Assembly (NCBI RefSeq): GCF_001514195.1
Contig: NZ_KQ948737.1
Coordinates: 62,001-126,000, forward strand
Source of the DNA: Streptomyces griseorubiginosus
GTDB taxonomy: Bacteria; Actinomycetota; Actinomycetes; Streptomycetales; Streptomycetaceae
DNA length: 64,000 nt
Direction: 5' to 3'
Shown here in pieces: positions 25,734-33,644 of this stretch; the first letter of the stretch is position 1; the number at the start of each line of letters is the position of its first letter. Both the position numbers and the translations under genes were made by a program. A model generated the notes under the pieces. That model was not told the DNA's origin, did not search any database, and was given only the letters and a program-made list of their open reading frames with translations.

Positions 25734-26930
25734 TCAGAGGAAACGGACGGGGAGGTGGGTGATCGTGCGCAGGAACTCGGTGTGCGCATAGGCGGGCTCT
25801 CCCGCCAGCTCGACACCGGAGAACCGGTTGACGATCGAGCTGAAGACGACGTCTGCCTCGGCGCGGGCCAGGACCTGGCCGGCGCAGCCGTGCATACCGG
25901 AGCCGAAGGCCAGGTGCCGGCCGGCGGCGACCGGGCGGGTGTGGTCGAAGGTGTCGGGGTCGGCGAAGACCTCGGGGTCGCGGTTGGCGGAGGCGATGAG
26001 CAGGGCCAGCGCCTCTCCGGCCGGCACCGTGGTGTCACCGATGACCGTGTCCTGGGTGGTCAGGCGCACCACCATCGACTCGGGCGTGTCGATCCGCAGG
26101 ATCTCGTTGATGATGCCCGGCCGTGCCTCCGGCTCGTCGCGGTAGGCGGCGAACAGCTCGGGCCGCTGCGTCATCAGCCAGATGCCGTGGTTGATGAGGT
26201 GCTTGACGTCGAGGTGGCCCACGGCGAAGAACAGGAAGACGGTGTAGACGACCTCGTCCTCGGTCATCCTGCCCTCGCCCTGCGCGGCGATGAAGGCGTC
26301 GATCAGCCCCTCGCCGGGGTGGTCCCGCTTGCCGGCCACCAACCGGCGGATGTGCTCGGTGAACCAGGCGAACGCCTCCGTGGTGGCGCGGGCCTCCTCG
26401 TCGTTGCCGCCGGGGCCGAGGCTCAGCCCGATCTCGTAGGTCTTGCGCTGGATGGTGTCCATCTCGGCCGGCTCGATGCCGAAGATGCGGCAGGTCGTCT
26501 CGAAGGTGCACTTCAGGGAGAGGCCGTCGGCCGCGTCCAGGGTGCCGTCGCCCTTCTCCACCTCGTCGAGCACGGCCTCCACACAGGAGCGCATCACCTT
26601 GGACCACTCCTCGACGGCCTTGGGCGTGAACCAGCGGTTGGTGATCCGGCGGAGCCGCGTGTGGTCGGGGGCGTCCTTGCCGAGCATGGTGTGGTGGATC
26701 GGGGCGGCCGGCCCGAAGTCGAGCTGCTGCACGCTCAGGGTGGGGTTGCGGATCAGCCGGGCGACGTCCTCGTAGCGGGAGACGACGTGCAGGCCCACCG
26801 GATGCCGGTAGACCGGGTGCTCCTGCCGCAGCCGCGCGTAGTACGGGTACGGGTCCGCTCGGAAGCCGGGGTCGCGGAAGGGCAGCAGGTCCTCGGTTGC
26901 GGAAGTGGATCCGGCGGTGGTGACGGTCAT
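25734..26930 (-). CDS. Cytochrome P450 with unusual I-helix
   Basis: 398 residues. The heme-ligand loop is FGSGMHGCAGQVLARAEA, and the K-helix EILR (IINEILRIDTPESMVVR) is kept. The I-helix usually reads AGxxT, but here it is FFAVGHLDVKHL, with Leu-Asp where Glu/Asp-Thr is expected; altered oxygen activation or a non-hydroxylating reaction is possible. ATG 26930 has AGGAG upstream. Followed by a ferredoxin and preceded by operator 2. Candidate role: demethylation or hydroxylation of the island's substrate. The subfamily was not recognised. Confidence 0.9.
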   Translation of the reverse strand: MTVTTAGSTSATEDLLPFRDPGFRADPYPYYARLRQEHPVYRHPVGLHVVSRYEDVARLIRNPTLSVQQLDFGPAAPIHHTMLGKDAPDHTRLRRITNRWFTPKAVEEWSKVMRSCVEAVLDEVEKGDGTLDAADGLSLKCTFETTCRIFGIEPAEMDTIQRKTYEIGLSLGPGGNDEEARATTEAFAWFTEHIRRLVAGKRDHPGEGLIDAFIAAQGEGRMTEDEVVYTVFLFFAVGHLDVKHLINHGIWLMTQRPELFAAYRDEPEARPGIINEILRIDTPESMVVRLTTQDTVIGDTTVPAGEALALLIASANRDPEVFADPDTFDHTRPVAAGRHLAFGSGMHGCAGQVLARAEADVVFSSIVNRFSGVELAGEPAYAHTEFLRTITHLPVRFL

Positions 26931-27016
26931 GTCGTGGCACTCCTCGTATCGGGCGCGAGACGGGGGGAACGGGAGATGGGGAGAGGGAGGGACGACCAGA
27001 GACCTCGTACCGCGAG

Positions 27017-27036
27017 AATTATCCAGACGGATAATT
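27017..27036. promoter_or_regulatory. Island operator 2 (TetR type)
   Basis: AATTATCC-AGAC-GGATAATT, perfect 8-bp arms, 87 bases before the P450-ferredoxin start. Same TATCC-N4-GGATA core as operators 1 and 3. Confidence 0.8.
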
Positions 27037-27088
27037 TCGTCAATACTTCGCGGGCACGTAATCAACTCTTTACGCCGCTGGAGACGGA

Positions 27089-27121
27089 CTGAGCCCCCGT
27101 CGCCATGCGACGGGGGCTCAG
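27089..27121 (-). terminator. Strong terminator after the second TetR gene
   Basis: Perfect 15-bp arms CTGAGCCCCCGTCGC / GCGACGGGGGCTCAG with a 3-nt loop, 40 bases after the TetR stop. It separates the long minus-strand operon from the P450 promoter. Confidence 0.88.
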
Positions 27122-27161
27122 TTCTGACCTGCTGTTATGGCAGGGATTGCCGTAGAGGCGG

Positions 27162-27764
27162 CTACTCGGGGTCTCCAGGCTGCCGGGTCAGCAGTGACCG
27201 CAGCTCCTTCATCGCGGCCTCGGTGACGTTCGGCTCGTCGAGGACCAGTTGGTGCAGCACGAGACCCTCCAGGGCGGCGAAGACGAGCCGGGTCAGGGCA
27301 GGGCTGGTGCCGTCGGGCAGGCTGCGGGACAGCTCCCTCTCGGTGGCCTGGAAGTACTCGTCGTACAGAGCACGGATCTGCGGCAGCAGTTCGGGCCTGC
27401 GCCGTGATTCGAGCATGAGCTCGTACTGGAAGATCTGCATGGCCGGCTCGCGGGTGACCATGTCCGCCAGTCCCGCCGCGAAGTCCGCGATGTCGCCCGT
27501 GCCGGGTTCCAGGGAGCTGATACGTGTGCTGGTGCGCACCGCGTGTTCGAGGGCCGCCTCGATCAGCGCGTCCCGCGAACCGAAGTGGTGCATCACGAGC
27601 CCGTGCGTGACACCTGCCTCTTCCGCGACGGCGCGGTAGGTGAGCTTGCGCAGCCCGCCCCGGGCCACCACGCGCACGGCCGCGTTGAGCAGTGCCTCGC
27701 GGCCGGTCCCGTAGTCCACACGCTTGCGGGGCCTGGCGGGCGGCTTGTCGGCGGAATCGCTCAT
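27162..27764 (-). CDS. TetR-family regulator, paralogue of 16655-17293
   Basis: 200 residues. Helix-turn-helix GGLRKLTYRAVAEEAGVTHG and LVMHHFGSRDALIEAAL; ligand domain with FQYELMLESRRRPEL and FAALEGLVLHQL. It is the last gene of the minus-strand operon after the FAH-family gene. Near-identical recognition helices in the two TetR proteins suggest that both read the TATCC-N4-GGATA sites. Confidence 0.92.
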   Translation of the reverse strand: MSDSADKPPARPRKRVDYGTGREALLNAAVRVVARGGLRKLTYRAVAEEAGVTHGLVMHHFGSRDALIEAALEHAVRTSTRISSLEPGTGDIADFAAGLADMVTREPAMQIFQYELMLESRRRPELLPQIRALYDEYFQATERELSRSLPDGTSPALTRLVFAALEGLVLHQLVLDEPNVTEAAMKELRSLLTRQPGDPE

Positions 27765-27819
27765 GGACGCGACCCTACCCGCACCCACACCCACAGGCCG
27801 AGGGACCGTCGCACGAGCC

Positions 27820-28665
27820 TCAGCGCTTCGGCGGGCGGATGCCGCGAAACTCCCAGTCGCCGCCGAGCGCCGTGGACAGGACCTCCTCGGACTCGGTGGG
27901 CTGGGCGCCGACGTCGGTGCGGACGGCGGTGGGACCGGTGACGATGTGGTTGGTGAGCCGGCCGAGGCCCTCGACCTCGACCTCGACGACGTCTCCGGGC
28001 TGGACGGGCCGGGAGTTGGCGGGGGTGCCGGACAGGAGTACGTCGCCCGGGTAGAGGGTGATGGTGCGGGCGATGTCGGCGACGAGGTAGTGCATGTCCC
28101 ACTTCATCTCGTCGGTCGAACCGTCCTGCACCGCCTCGCCGTTGACGTAGGTGCGCAGGCTCTTGCCGCGGAAGTCCCAGTCGGTGACCAGGCCGGGGCC
28201 GAGGGGGCAGAGGGTGTCGGAGCCCTTGACCCGGAGCATGGAACCGGCGTCGGTGTCGCGGAAGTCGTGCAGTCCGTAGTCGTTGGCGATCGTGTAACCG
28301 GCGATGTACTCCCCCGCCTCCGCCGGGGCGATGTTCCGCGCGGTCTTCCCGATGACGATGGCGACCTCGCCCTCGTAGTTGAGCCACTTGCAGCCCGCGG
28401 GGCGGACGATGGCGCCCTTGTGGGAGTTGAGCGAGGAGGTCGGCTTGTGGAAGTACGTCGGGGTGTCCGGCAGGTCGATACGGAACTCGTCGACGCGGCT
28501 GCGGTGGTTGAGGTGGACGGCGATCACCTTGGACGGCACGACCGGCGGCAGGTGCTGCGCGTCCTCGGTCTTGACGCGTCGGCCGTCCCCGGCGACGAGC
28601 TCATCGCCTTCGACGGTGGCCTGGACGGCGGCGCCGTCGAGGAGGATGCGGCGGTACTCGGGCAT
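27820..28665 (-). CDS. Fumarylacetoacetate hydrolase-family protein, HpaG-like
   Basis: 281 residues. FAH-fold metal-binding region: LNYEGEVAIVIGKTARNIAP, AGYTIANDYGLHDFRDTDAG, and the C-terminal LYPGDVLLSGTPANSRPVQP then GDVVEVEVEGLG. Position next to HpaD- and HpaE-like genes fits HpaG, which decarboxylates and isomerises the ring-cleavage acid; a hydrolase for another keto-acid is possible. ATG 28665 has AGGAG. Confidence 0.88.
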   Translation of the reverse strand: MPEYRRILLDGAAVQATVEGDELVAGDGRRVKTEDAQHLPPVVPSKVIAVHLNHRSRVDEFRIDLPDTPTYFHKPTSSLNSHKGAIVRPAGCKWLNYEGEVAIVIGKTARNIAPAEAGEYIAGYTIANDYGLHDFRDTDAGSMLRVKGSDTLCPLGPGLVTDWDFRGKSLRTYVNGEAVQDGSTDEMKWDMHYLVADIARTITLYPGDVLLSGTPANSRPVQPGDVVEVEVEGLGRLTNHIVTGPTAVRTDVGAQPTESEEVLSTALGGDWEFRGIRPPKR

Positions 28666-28676
28666 GTTCCGGGCTC

Positions 28677-29612
28677 CTAGATACGACTGTGAGGGGTGCG
28701 CGGGGCGGGGGTCGCGGACGGGCCGGTGCCGGTCCAGCCGTCGGCCGGGCGGTCGAACCACAGGTGGGCCTGGCCGGTGCCGATGGAGTTCTCGTACTCG
28801 CCGTACTGGCGGGCCTTGGCGACGCACGCCTGTTCACCGAGGGCGCCGGCCATCATCAGGTAGTGGAAGAACTTCGCCTCGGGCTTGTACTTCCAGAACT
28901 CCGGCATGGTGTCGAGGACCTTGTCGTGGCGGCCCTCCTTGAACCAGGCGATGCGTTCGTGGTCGGCCTCGCGCGCTTCCGGCGTGAAGATGTGCACCGG
29001 GTCGCTGGATTCGTGGTCGCGCAGCTCGCGCAGCGGCCAGAAGGTGTGCGACAGCGCACCGGAGGCGATGAGCAGGACCCGGCGGCCCGGGGTGGCGGCG
29101 ATGCCGTCGGCCAGCGCCCGGCCGAGGCGCAGGTGGTCCTCCATGTCGCCGGTCTGGCACACCCCGATGGTCACCCACCGCTTGTCCGGCAGCCCCTCCC
29201 CGAGGAACTTCCAGAGGTTGATGGTGGCGTAGTAGATCGGCAGGTGGTCGTCCTCGATCGCGGTGATCCAGGTGCCGTGCTTGTCGGCGAACTTCTCGAT
29301 GTTGCGGGCGAGTTCCTGGTCCCCCGGAAAGTCGTACGGCATCCGGCACATGCCGCGCGGCAGCTCCTCGGAGGTGAAGAGGCCGGCCCTGCGCTGCTGG
29401 GCGGTGACGACGAACTCGACCGTGGTGGCCCAGTGGGAGTCGAGCACGACGACGGTGTCGTAGTCGTCGCGCTCGAAGACGTCCTTGCGGAGTTGGTGGA
29501 GCCCGGTGACGAGGGTGATCTCCTTGCCCTCGTTCAGCTCCAGCCGGTCTTCCTCGGGCAGCACGATGGTGGGGACGTGGGCGAGCAGGCCCGCCCCGAC
29601 GATCTCACCCAT
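28677..29612 (-). CDS. hpaD: Extradiol dioxygenase, 3,4-dihydroxyphenylacetate 2,3-dioxygenase type (class III)
   Basis: 311 residues of the LigB/HpaD fold. Like E. coli HpaD it begins with an AHVPT metal-ligand His and has VVVLDSHWATTVEFVVTAQQ with a second His, then LPRGMCRMPYDFPGDQELAR, LLIASGALSHTFW and a C-terminal GTGQAHLWF. It opens the ring of homoprotocatechuate next to the side chain using Fe(II) and oxygen. The start overlaps the end of the upstream HpaE-like gene by 8 bases. The exact catechol is inferred from neighbours. Confidence 0.85.
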   Translation of the reverse strand: MGEIVGAGLLAHVPTIVLPEEDRLELNEGKEITLVTGLHQLRKDVFERDDYDTVVVLDSHWATTVEFVVTAQQRRAGLFTSEELPRGMCRMPYDFPGDQELARNIEKFADKHGTWITAIEDDHLPIYYATINLWKFLGEGLPDKRWVTIGVCQTGDMEDHLRLGRALADGIAATPGRRVLLIASGALSHTFWPLRELRDHESSDPVHIFTPEAREADHERIAWFKEGRHDKVLDTMPEFWKYKPEAKFFHYLMMAGALGEQACVAKARQYGEYENSIGTGQAHLWFDRPADGWTGTGPSATPAPRTPHSRI

Positions 29613-31068
29613 GGTTCCTCCAACCGGTGGGCGCGGTCACGGTGTTCTTCACGTCGCAGTAGAAGTCGAAGCTCCAGGTGCCGCCCTCGCGGCCGACGCC
29701 GGAGTGGCGGGAGCCGCCGAAGGGCGCCTGGAGGTCGCGGACGAAGAAGCAGTTGGTCCAGACCGTGCCGGCGACCAGCTGGACGGTGACACGTTCGGCG
29801 CGCTCCGGGTCGCCGGTGGCGAGGGTGGCGGCCAGCCCGAAGCGGGTGTCGTTGGCGAGGCGGACGGCCTCGTCCTCGTCGGTGAAGGTCTGCAGGGTCA
29901 GGACCGGGCCGAAGACCTCCTCCTGCACGATCTCCGAGTCCTGGGCGACGTCGGTGAGGAGGGTCGGCGCGTAGTACTGGGCGTCCTTGCGATGGCCGCC
30001 GATGACCGCACGGGCACCGGCCGCCAGCGCCCGCTGCACGAACCCGTCGATCTTCTCCAGCTGACGCTGGTGGATGTTCGGGCCGATGTCGGTGGCCTCG
30101 TCACGCGGGTCGCCCTGGGTGAGCTGTCCGGCCTTCTCGACGAAGCGGCGGGTGAACTCCTCGGCGACCGACTCCTGGACCAGGAAGCGCGTGGCGGCCA
30201 GGCACACCTGCCCGGCGTTGTCGTACTGCTCCACCGCGAGGTCGACGGCGAGGTCCAGATCGGCGTCGGCGAACACCAACAGGGGTGACTTGCCGCCGAG
30301 TTCGAGGCTCAGCGGGGTCAGGTTCGCGGCCGCCGAGGCAGCGATGCGCCGGGCGGTCGGCACCGAACCGGTGAAGCTGATCCGGCGCACGTCCGGGTGC
30401 GAGGTGAGGGCGTCGCCGATCTCCGAGCCGTAACCCTGTACGACGTTGAGCACCCCGGCGGGCAGTCCGGCCTCGGCGGCGATGTCCGCGAGGAGGGAGG
30501 CGGTCAGCGGGGTCCACTCGGCGGGCTTGAGGATCACCGTGTTGCCGGCCGCGAGAGCCGGGGCGACCTTCCAAGTAGCCAGCATCAGCGGCGCGTTCCA
30601 CGGCGTGATCAGGACCGAGGGGCCCGCCGGATCCCAGGAGACGTGGTTGGTGTGGCCGCGCGTCTCGAAGTTCTCGTGCTCCAGCTTCAGCAACCAGTCC
30701 GCGAAGAAGCGGAAGTTGTGGGCGACGCGGGGCATCACGCCTCTCCGGTGGGAGCGGAGCAGGGCGCCGTTGTCGGTGGTCTCGACGATGGCGAGCTCTT
30801 CCAGCCGCTTCTCGACGCCGTCGGCGACGGCGTGCAGGATGCGGGCGCGTTCGGCGCGGGGGGTGGCGGCCCAGGCGGGGAAGGCGGCCTTCGCCGCGGC
30901 CACCGCGGCCGCTGCCTCCGTGGCGGTGCCCCGGGAGATCTCCCCCAGGACGCTGCCGTCGATCGGTGAGACATCGGTGAACGTTTCGGTGGAGGCGACG
31001 CGCTCGCCGCCGATCCAGTGCCGGGTGTCGACGGCGACCCCGGCCACCGTGAGGGTGTGCTCGGTCAT
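29605..31068 (-). CDS. hpaE: HpaE-like aldehyde dehydrogenase (5-carboxymethyl-2-hydroxymuconate semialdehyde)
   Basis: 487 residues. PSVLITPWNAPLMLATWKVA, FTGSVPTARRIAA, general base in SLELGGKSPLLVF, nucleophile Cys in AGQVCLAATRFLVQ, and the family-typical C-terminal WTNCFFVRDLQAPFGGSRHS. Members with FFVRDLxxPFGG oxidise hydroxymuconic semialdehydes. Coupled to hpaD. ATG 31068 has CTGGAGACC. Confidence 0.88.
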   Translation of the reverse strand: MTEHTLTVAGVAVDTRHWIGGERVASTETFTDVSPIDGSVLGEISRGTATEAAAAVAAAKAAFPAWAATPRAERARILHAVADGVEKRLEELAIVETTDNGALLRSHRRGVMPRVAHNFRFFADWLLKLEHENFETRGHTNHVSWDPAGPSVLITPWNAPLMLATWKVAPALAAGNTVILKPAEWTPLTASLLADIAAEAGLPAGVLNVVQGYGSEIGDALTSHPDVRRISFTGSVPTARRIAASAAANLTPLSLELGGKSPLLVFADADLDLAVDLAVEQYDNAGQVCLAATRFLVQESVAEEFTRRFVEKAGQLTQGDPRDEATDIGPNIHQRQLEKIDGFVQRALAAGARAVIGGHRKDAQYYAPTLLTDVAQDSEIVQEEVFGPVLTLQTFTDEDEAVRLANDTRFGLAATLATGDPERAERVTVQLVAGTVWTNCFFVRDLQAPFGGSRHSGVGREGGTWSFDFYCDVKNTVTAPTGWRNHG

Positions 31069-31102
31069 GTCCGGTCTCCAGGTCCTGTGGTCTGTGCGGG
31101 GG

Positions 31103-31909
31103 TTACTCGGCGCCGGACGTGCCGGACTCCAGCAGTCGGCCGCCGTCCCAGACGACACCGACCTGCCGGTAGTAGGCGGCGATCGGCTCGCGGATCTCCA
31201 GCCGGGCCAGCTCCTCGGTGGGCGCCTCGAACAGCTCCAGCTCCGCGTCGCCGCGCCACGGCTGCCCGCCCTCGAAGGAGGCGGCGCCGGACTCGATCAG
31301 CTCGTCGAGCGCCAGGCCCTTGCCCTTCTCGACGGAGGGCAGCCAGCGGTGGTGGGCCATGGGGTGGGCGTTCACGAAGCCGTTGGTCTCGGAGGGCTCG
31401 CGCAGGGTGACCACGGCCTGGGCCAGGCGCCGGTCGGCGGCGGCGAGGGTGGCGCCGAAGCGGGCGCCGGCCTCGATGCGCGGGGCGGGCCCGTACGGGT
31501 GCGGGCGGGTCTGGTGGATGGAGCCGAGCTTCTTCGGGTAGCCCTGGTGCAGTCCGCGCGCGATGGCGAAGTCCTTGTCGACCCAGATGTACACGCAGCG
31601 GGTGTAGGTCTGCCCCCGGTACTTGCAGCGCACGACCGCGAACGCCTCCTTGTACTGGGCCAGTACCGGGTCCAGCAGCTCCCGGCCCGACTCCGAGCAG
31701 GACTGCCAGTCGGCCCAGATCAGCGCCACGGCGCCCGGGTCCTCGTCCGCCAGCTCCAGCGGCTCGGGCAGCAGTTCACGCACCCGGGAGGGGTCGGTGC
31801 GGTACTCGACGGTGAGCAGGTCACCGGAGTACCGCCAGGGCGGTGAGGGGACCAGCGACGAGGCTCCGCTCGCCGTCTTGGGGAAGAAGAATCCACGGAC
31901 GGTGGTCAT
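31103..31909 (-). CDS. Acetoacetate-decarboxylase-like protein
   Basis: 268 residues. The ADC fold's Schiff-base lysine pair is visible in GLHQGYPKKLGSIHQTRPHP; a WADWQSCSESGRELLDPV region and RCVYIWVDKDFAIARG also match family members. It lies between the ferredoxin reductase and hpaE in a ring-cleavage operon. It may decarboxylate or tautomerise a keto-acid from the pathway; ADC relatives also act as aldolases or dehydratases, so the reaction is open. ATG 31909. Confidence 0.8.
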   Translation of the reverse strand: MTTVRGFFFPKTASGASSLVPSPPWRYSGDLLTVEYRTDPSRVRELLPEPLELADEDPGAVALIWADWQSCSESGRELLDPVLAQYKEAFAVVRCKYRGQTYTRCVYIWVDKDFAIARGLHQGYPKKLGSIHQTRPHPYGPAPRIEAGARFGATLAAADRRLAQAVVTLREPSETNGFVNAHPMAHHRWLPSVEKGKGLALDELIESGAASFEGGQPWRGDAELELFEAPTEELARLEIREPIAAYYRQVGVVWDGGRLLESGTSGAE

Positions 31910-31923
31910 GGTCAGCAAAGTCC

Positions 31924-33141
31924 TTAGGCGGTGAGGGCGGGCTGCTTGAGCAGTTCGGCTCGGTAGCGGGAGGCGGCGGCCGCCGCGGCCTGACCGCCCA
32001 GGGCGACGACACCGGCCAGCCGGCCACCGGCGTGATAGCCGACGACGACGTCCCCGTCGAGGTCGCCTTCGAGTACGCGCACGTCCTCCTTGCCGAGTAC
32101 CGGCGCCCCGAAGGACTGCAGGCGGAAGTCGTGCTGGTCGCTCCAGAAGGTGGGCAGCGGGGCGAACGGGGACAGGTCGTGGCCGGTGCCGGTCAGGTGG
32201 GCGACGAGGGTCTTCGCGGCGTGTTTGGCGGTGTCCGTGGGGATGCACCAGTGCTCCACCCGGCGCGGTACGCCGTCGTAGCGGGCGTTGGGGAAACGGG
32301 CCACGTCACCGACGGCCACCACGTCGGGCCGTCCGCCGACGCGCAGGTGCTCGTCGGTGGGCACGCCGTCGCCGAGGTCGAGGCCGTTGCCGTCCAGCCA
32401 CTCGGTGTTGGCGACCGAGCCGACCGACTCGACCACCACGTCGGCGGGCAGGACGGTGCCGTCGGCGAGGGCGACGCCGGTGACATGGTCGTCGCCGGTG
32501 AAGCCGGTCACCCCCGTGCCGAGGGCGAAGCGCACGCCGCGTTCCTCGTGGCGCTTGAGCAGGGCCCTGGCGAGGAGCTCGCCGAGGGGGCCGACCATCG
32601 GCAGGGGCAGCGGGTCGACGACGGTCACCTCGCGGGCGCCCAGGGCCACGGCGGTGGCGGCGACCTCGCAGCCGATGAAGCCGCCTCCGACGACGACCAC
32701 CCGGGCTCCGGGCCGGGTGAGGGCCTGCCGCAGGCCCTGCGCGTCGTCGATGGTGCGGACCGTGTGCCGGCCCGCGAGCGGGCCGGGGCAGCGCAGGCGC
32801 CGGGGCCGCATTCCGGTGGCGACGACCAGACCGTCGTAGGTGAGCGCCTCGCCGTCGTCGCACTCGACGATGTTCTCCGCGAGCCGCGCGGCGACGACCT
32901 TGGTCCCCAGCCGCCACTCCGCGTCGCCCACACTGGCCCGCAGGCGGAAGGCGAGGGACTCGAAGGGCGCGTTGCCGGCCAGGACCTCCTTGGACAGGGG
33001 CGGCCGGTTGTAGGGCATGTGCGGCTCGTCACCGACGAGCGTGATGGCTCCGGTCCAGCCGGCGGCCCGCAGCTGCTCGGCCGCGCGCAGGCCGGCCATG
33101 GAGGCGCCGGCCACGACGATGCGTGCCTGCGTCGATGTCAT
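31924..33141 (-). CDS. FAD-dependent ferredoxin reductase (P450 type)
   Basis: 405 residues. FAD site IVVAGASMAGLRAAEQLR, NAD site VVVVGGGFIGCEVAATAV, C-terminal FAD motif DVVAVGDVARF, and the reductase domain PTFWSDQHDFRLQSFG. Same layout as putidaredoxin/rhodocoxin reductases. The ferredoxin gene lies just upstream. It probably serves both P450-ferredoxin pairs in the island because no other reductase is seen. Confidence 0.93.
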   Translation of the reverse strand: MTSTQARIVVAGASMAGLRAAEQLRAAGWTGAITLVGDEPHMPYNRPPLSKEVLAGNAPFESLAFRLRASVGDAEWRLGTKVVAARLAENIVECDDGEALTYDGLVVATGMRPRRLRCPGPLAGRHTVRTIDDAQGLRQALTRPGARVVVVGGGFIGCEVAATAVALGAREVTVVDPLPLPMVGPLGELLARALLKRHEERGVRFALGTGVTGFTGDDHVTGVALADGTVLPADVVVESVGSVANTEWLDGNGLDLGDGVPTDEHLRVGGRPDVVAVGDVARFPNARYDGVPRRVEHWCIPTDTAKHAAKTLVAHLTGTGHDLSPFAPLPTFWSDQHDFRLQSFGAPVLGKEDVRVLEGDLDGDVVVGYHAGGRLAGVVALGGQAAAAAASRYRAELLKQPALTA

Positions 33142-33143
33142 GG

Positions 33144-33332
33144 TCAGTCCTCGATACGGATGGCCTGGAGCGGACACACGTCGGCGGCTTCCTCGACCTC
33201 GTCGCGCAGCGCGTCGTCGGGGTCGGTGACGTAGGCCAGGTGACCGCTGTCGTCCATCGAGAAGACATCGGGGGCGGCGAAGACGCACTGGCCGTGGTCC
33301 TGGCACTTGTTCATGTCGACGACGACCTTCAT
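33144..33332 (-). CDS. [3Fe-4S]-type ferredoxin
   Basis: 62 residues with CQDHGQCVFAAPDVF and DVCPLQAI, closely like the ferredoxin at 25487. First gene of the minus-strand ferredoxin-reductase-ADC-hpaE-hpaD-FAH-tetR operon. Likely electron donor to the P450 at 35027 or to both. Confidence 0.92.
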   Translation of the reverse strand: MKVVVDMNKCQDHGQCVFAAPDVFSMDDSGHLAYVTDPDDALRDEVEEAADVCPLQAIRIED

Positions 33333-33447
33333 GGCCGGTCCTCCTGAGAGTGAGGGCGTCGGGGCGGGGGCGAGGAGAGGAAGAGGGGCCCGACCGCTGC
33401 GGCCGGGCCCCGGCCAGGGGCCTGGCGACTGACCGGGCCCCAACTCA

Positions 33448-33568
33448 TTTGGCTTCAAACAACATAGGAAGACACCTGCCTCTGGTCAATACCTATCCAT
33501 GCGGATAATTTTTTTCCATCCCCTCTTGCGGGGTGCTCACAGCCCCCATACCGTTTGGCATCAAACAA
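33448..33568. promoter_or_regulatory. Divergent promoter region with TTTG-N4-CAAA repeats and island operator 3
   Basis: Between the ferredoxin and ligase genes lie TTTGGCTTCAAACAA (33448-33462) and TTTGGCATCAAACAA (33554-33568), 106 bases apart, each with TTTG-N4-CAAA symmetry. Between them, at 33494-33507, sits TATCC-ATGC-GGATA, the island TetR-type core. The TTTGGC repeats suggest a second regulator; CCGTTTGGCA is shared with the permease promoter. Confidence 0.65.
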
Positions 33569-33644
33569 GTCGGTCGTGCTCCCAGCAGCACCAGTCCTCT
33601 GACTTCTCTCGCCACCCACACCCCAAGCGCCCGAGGAGACATCG

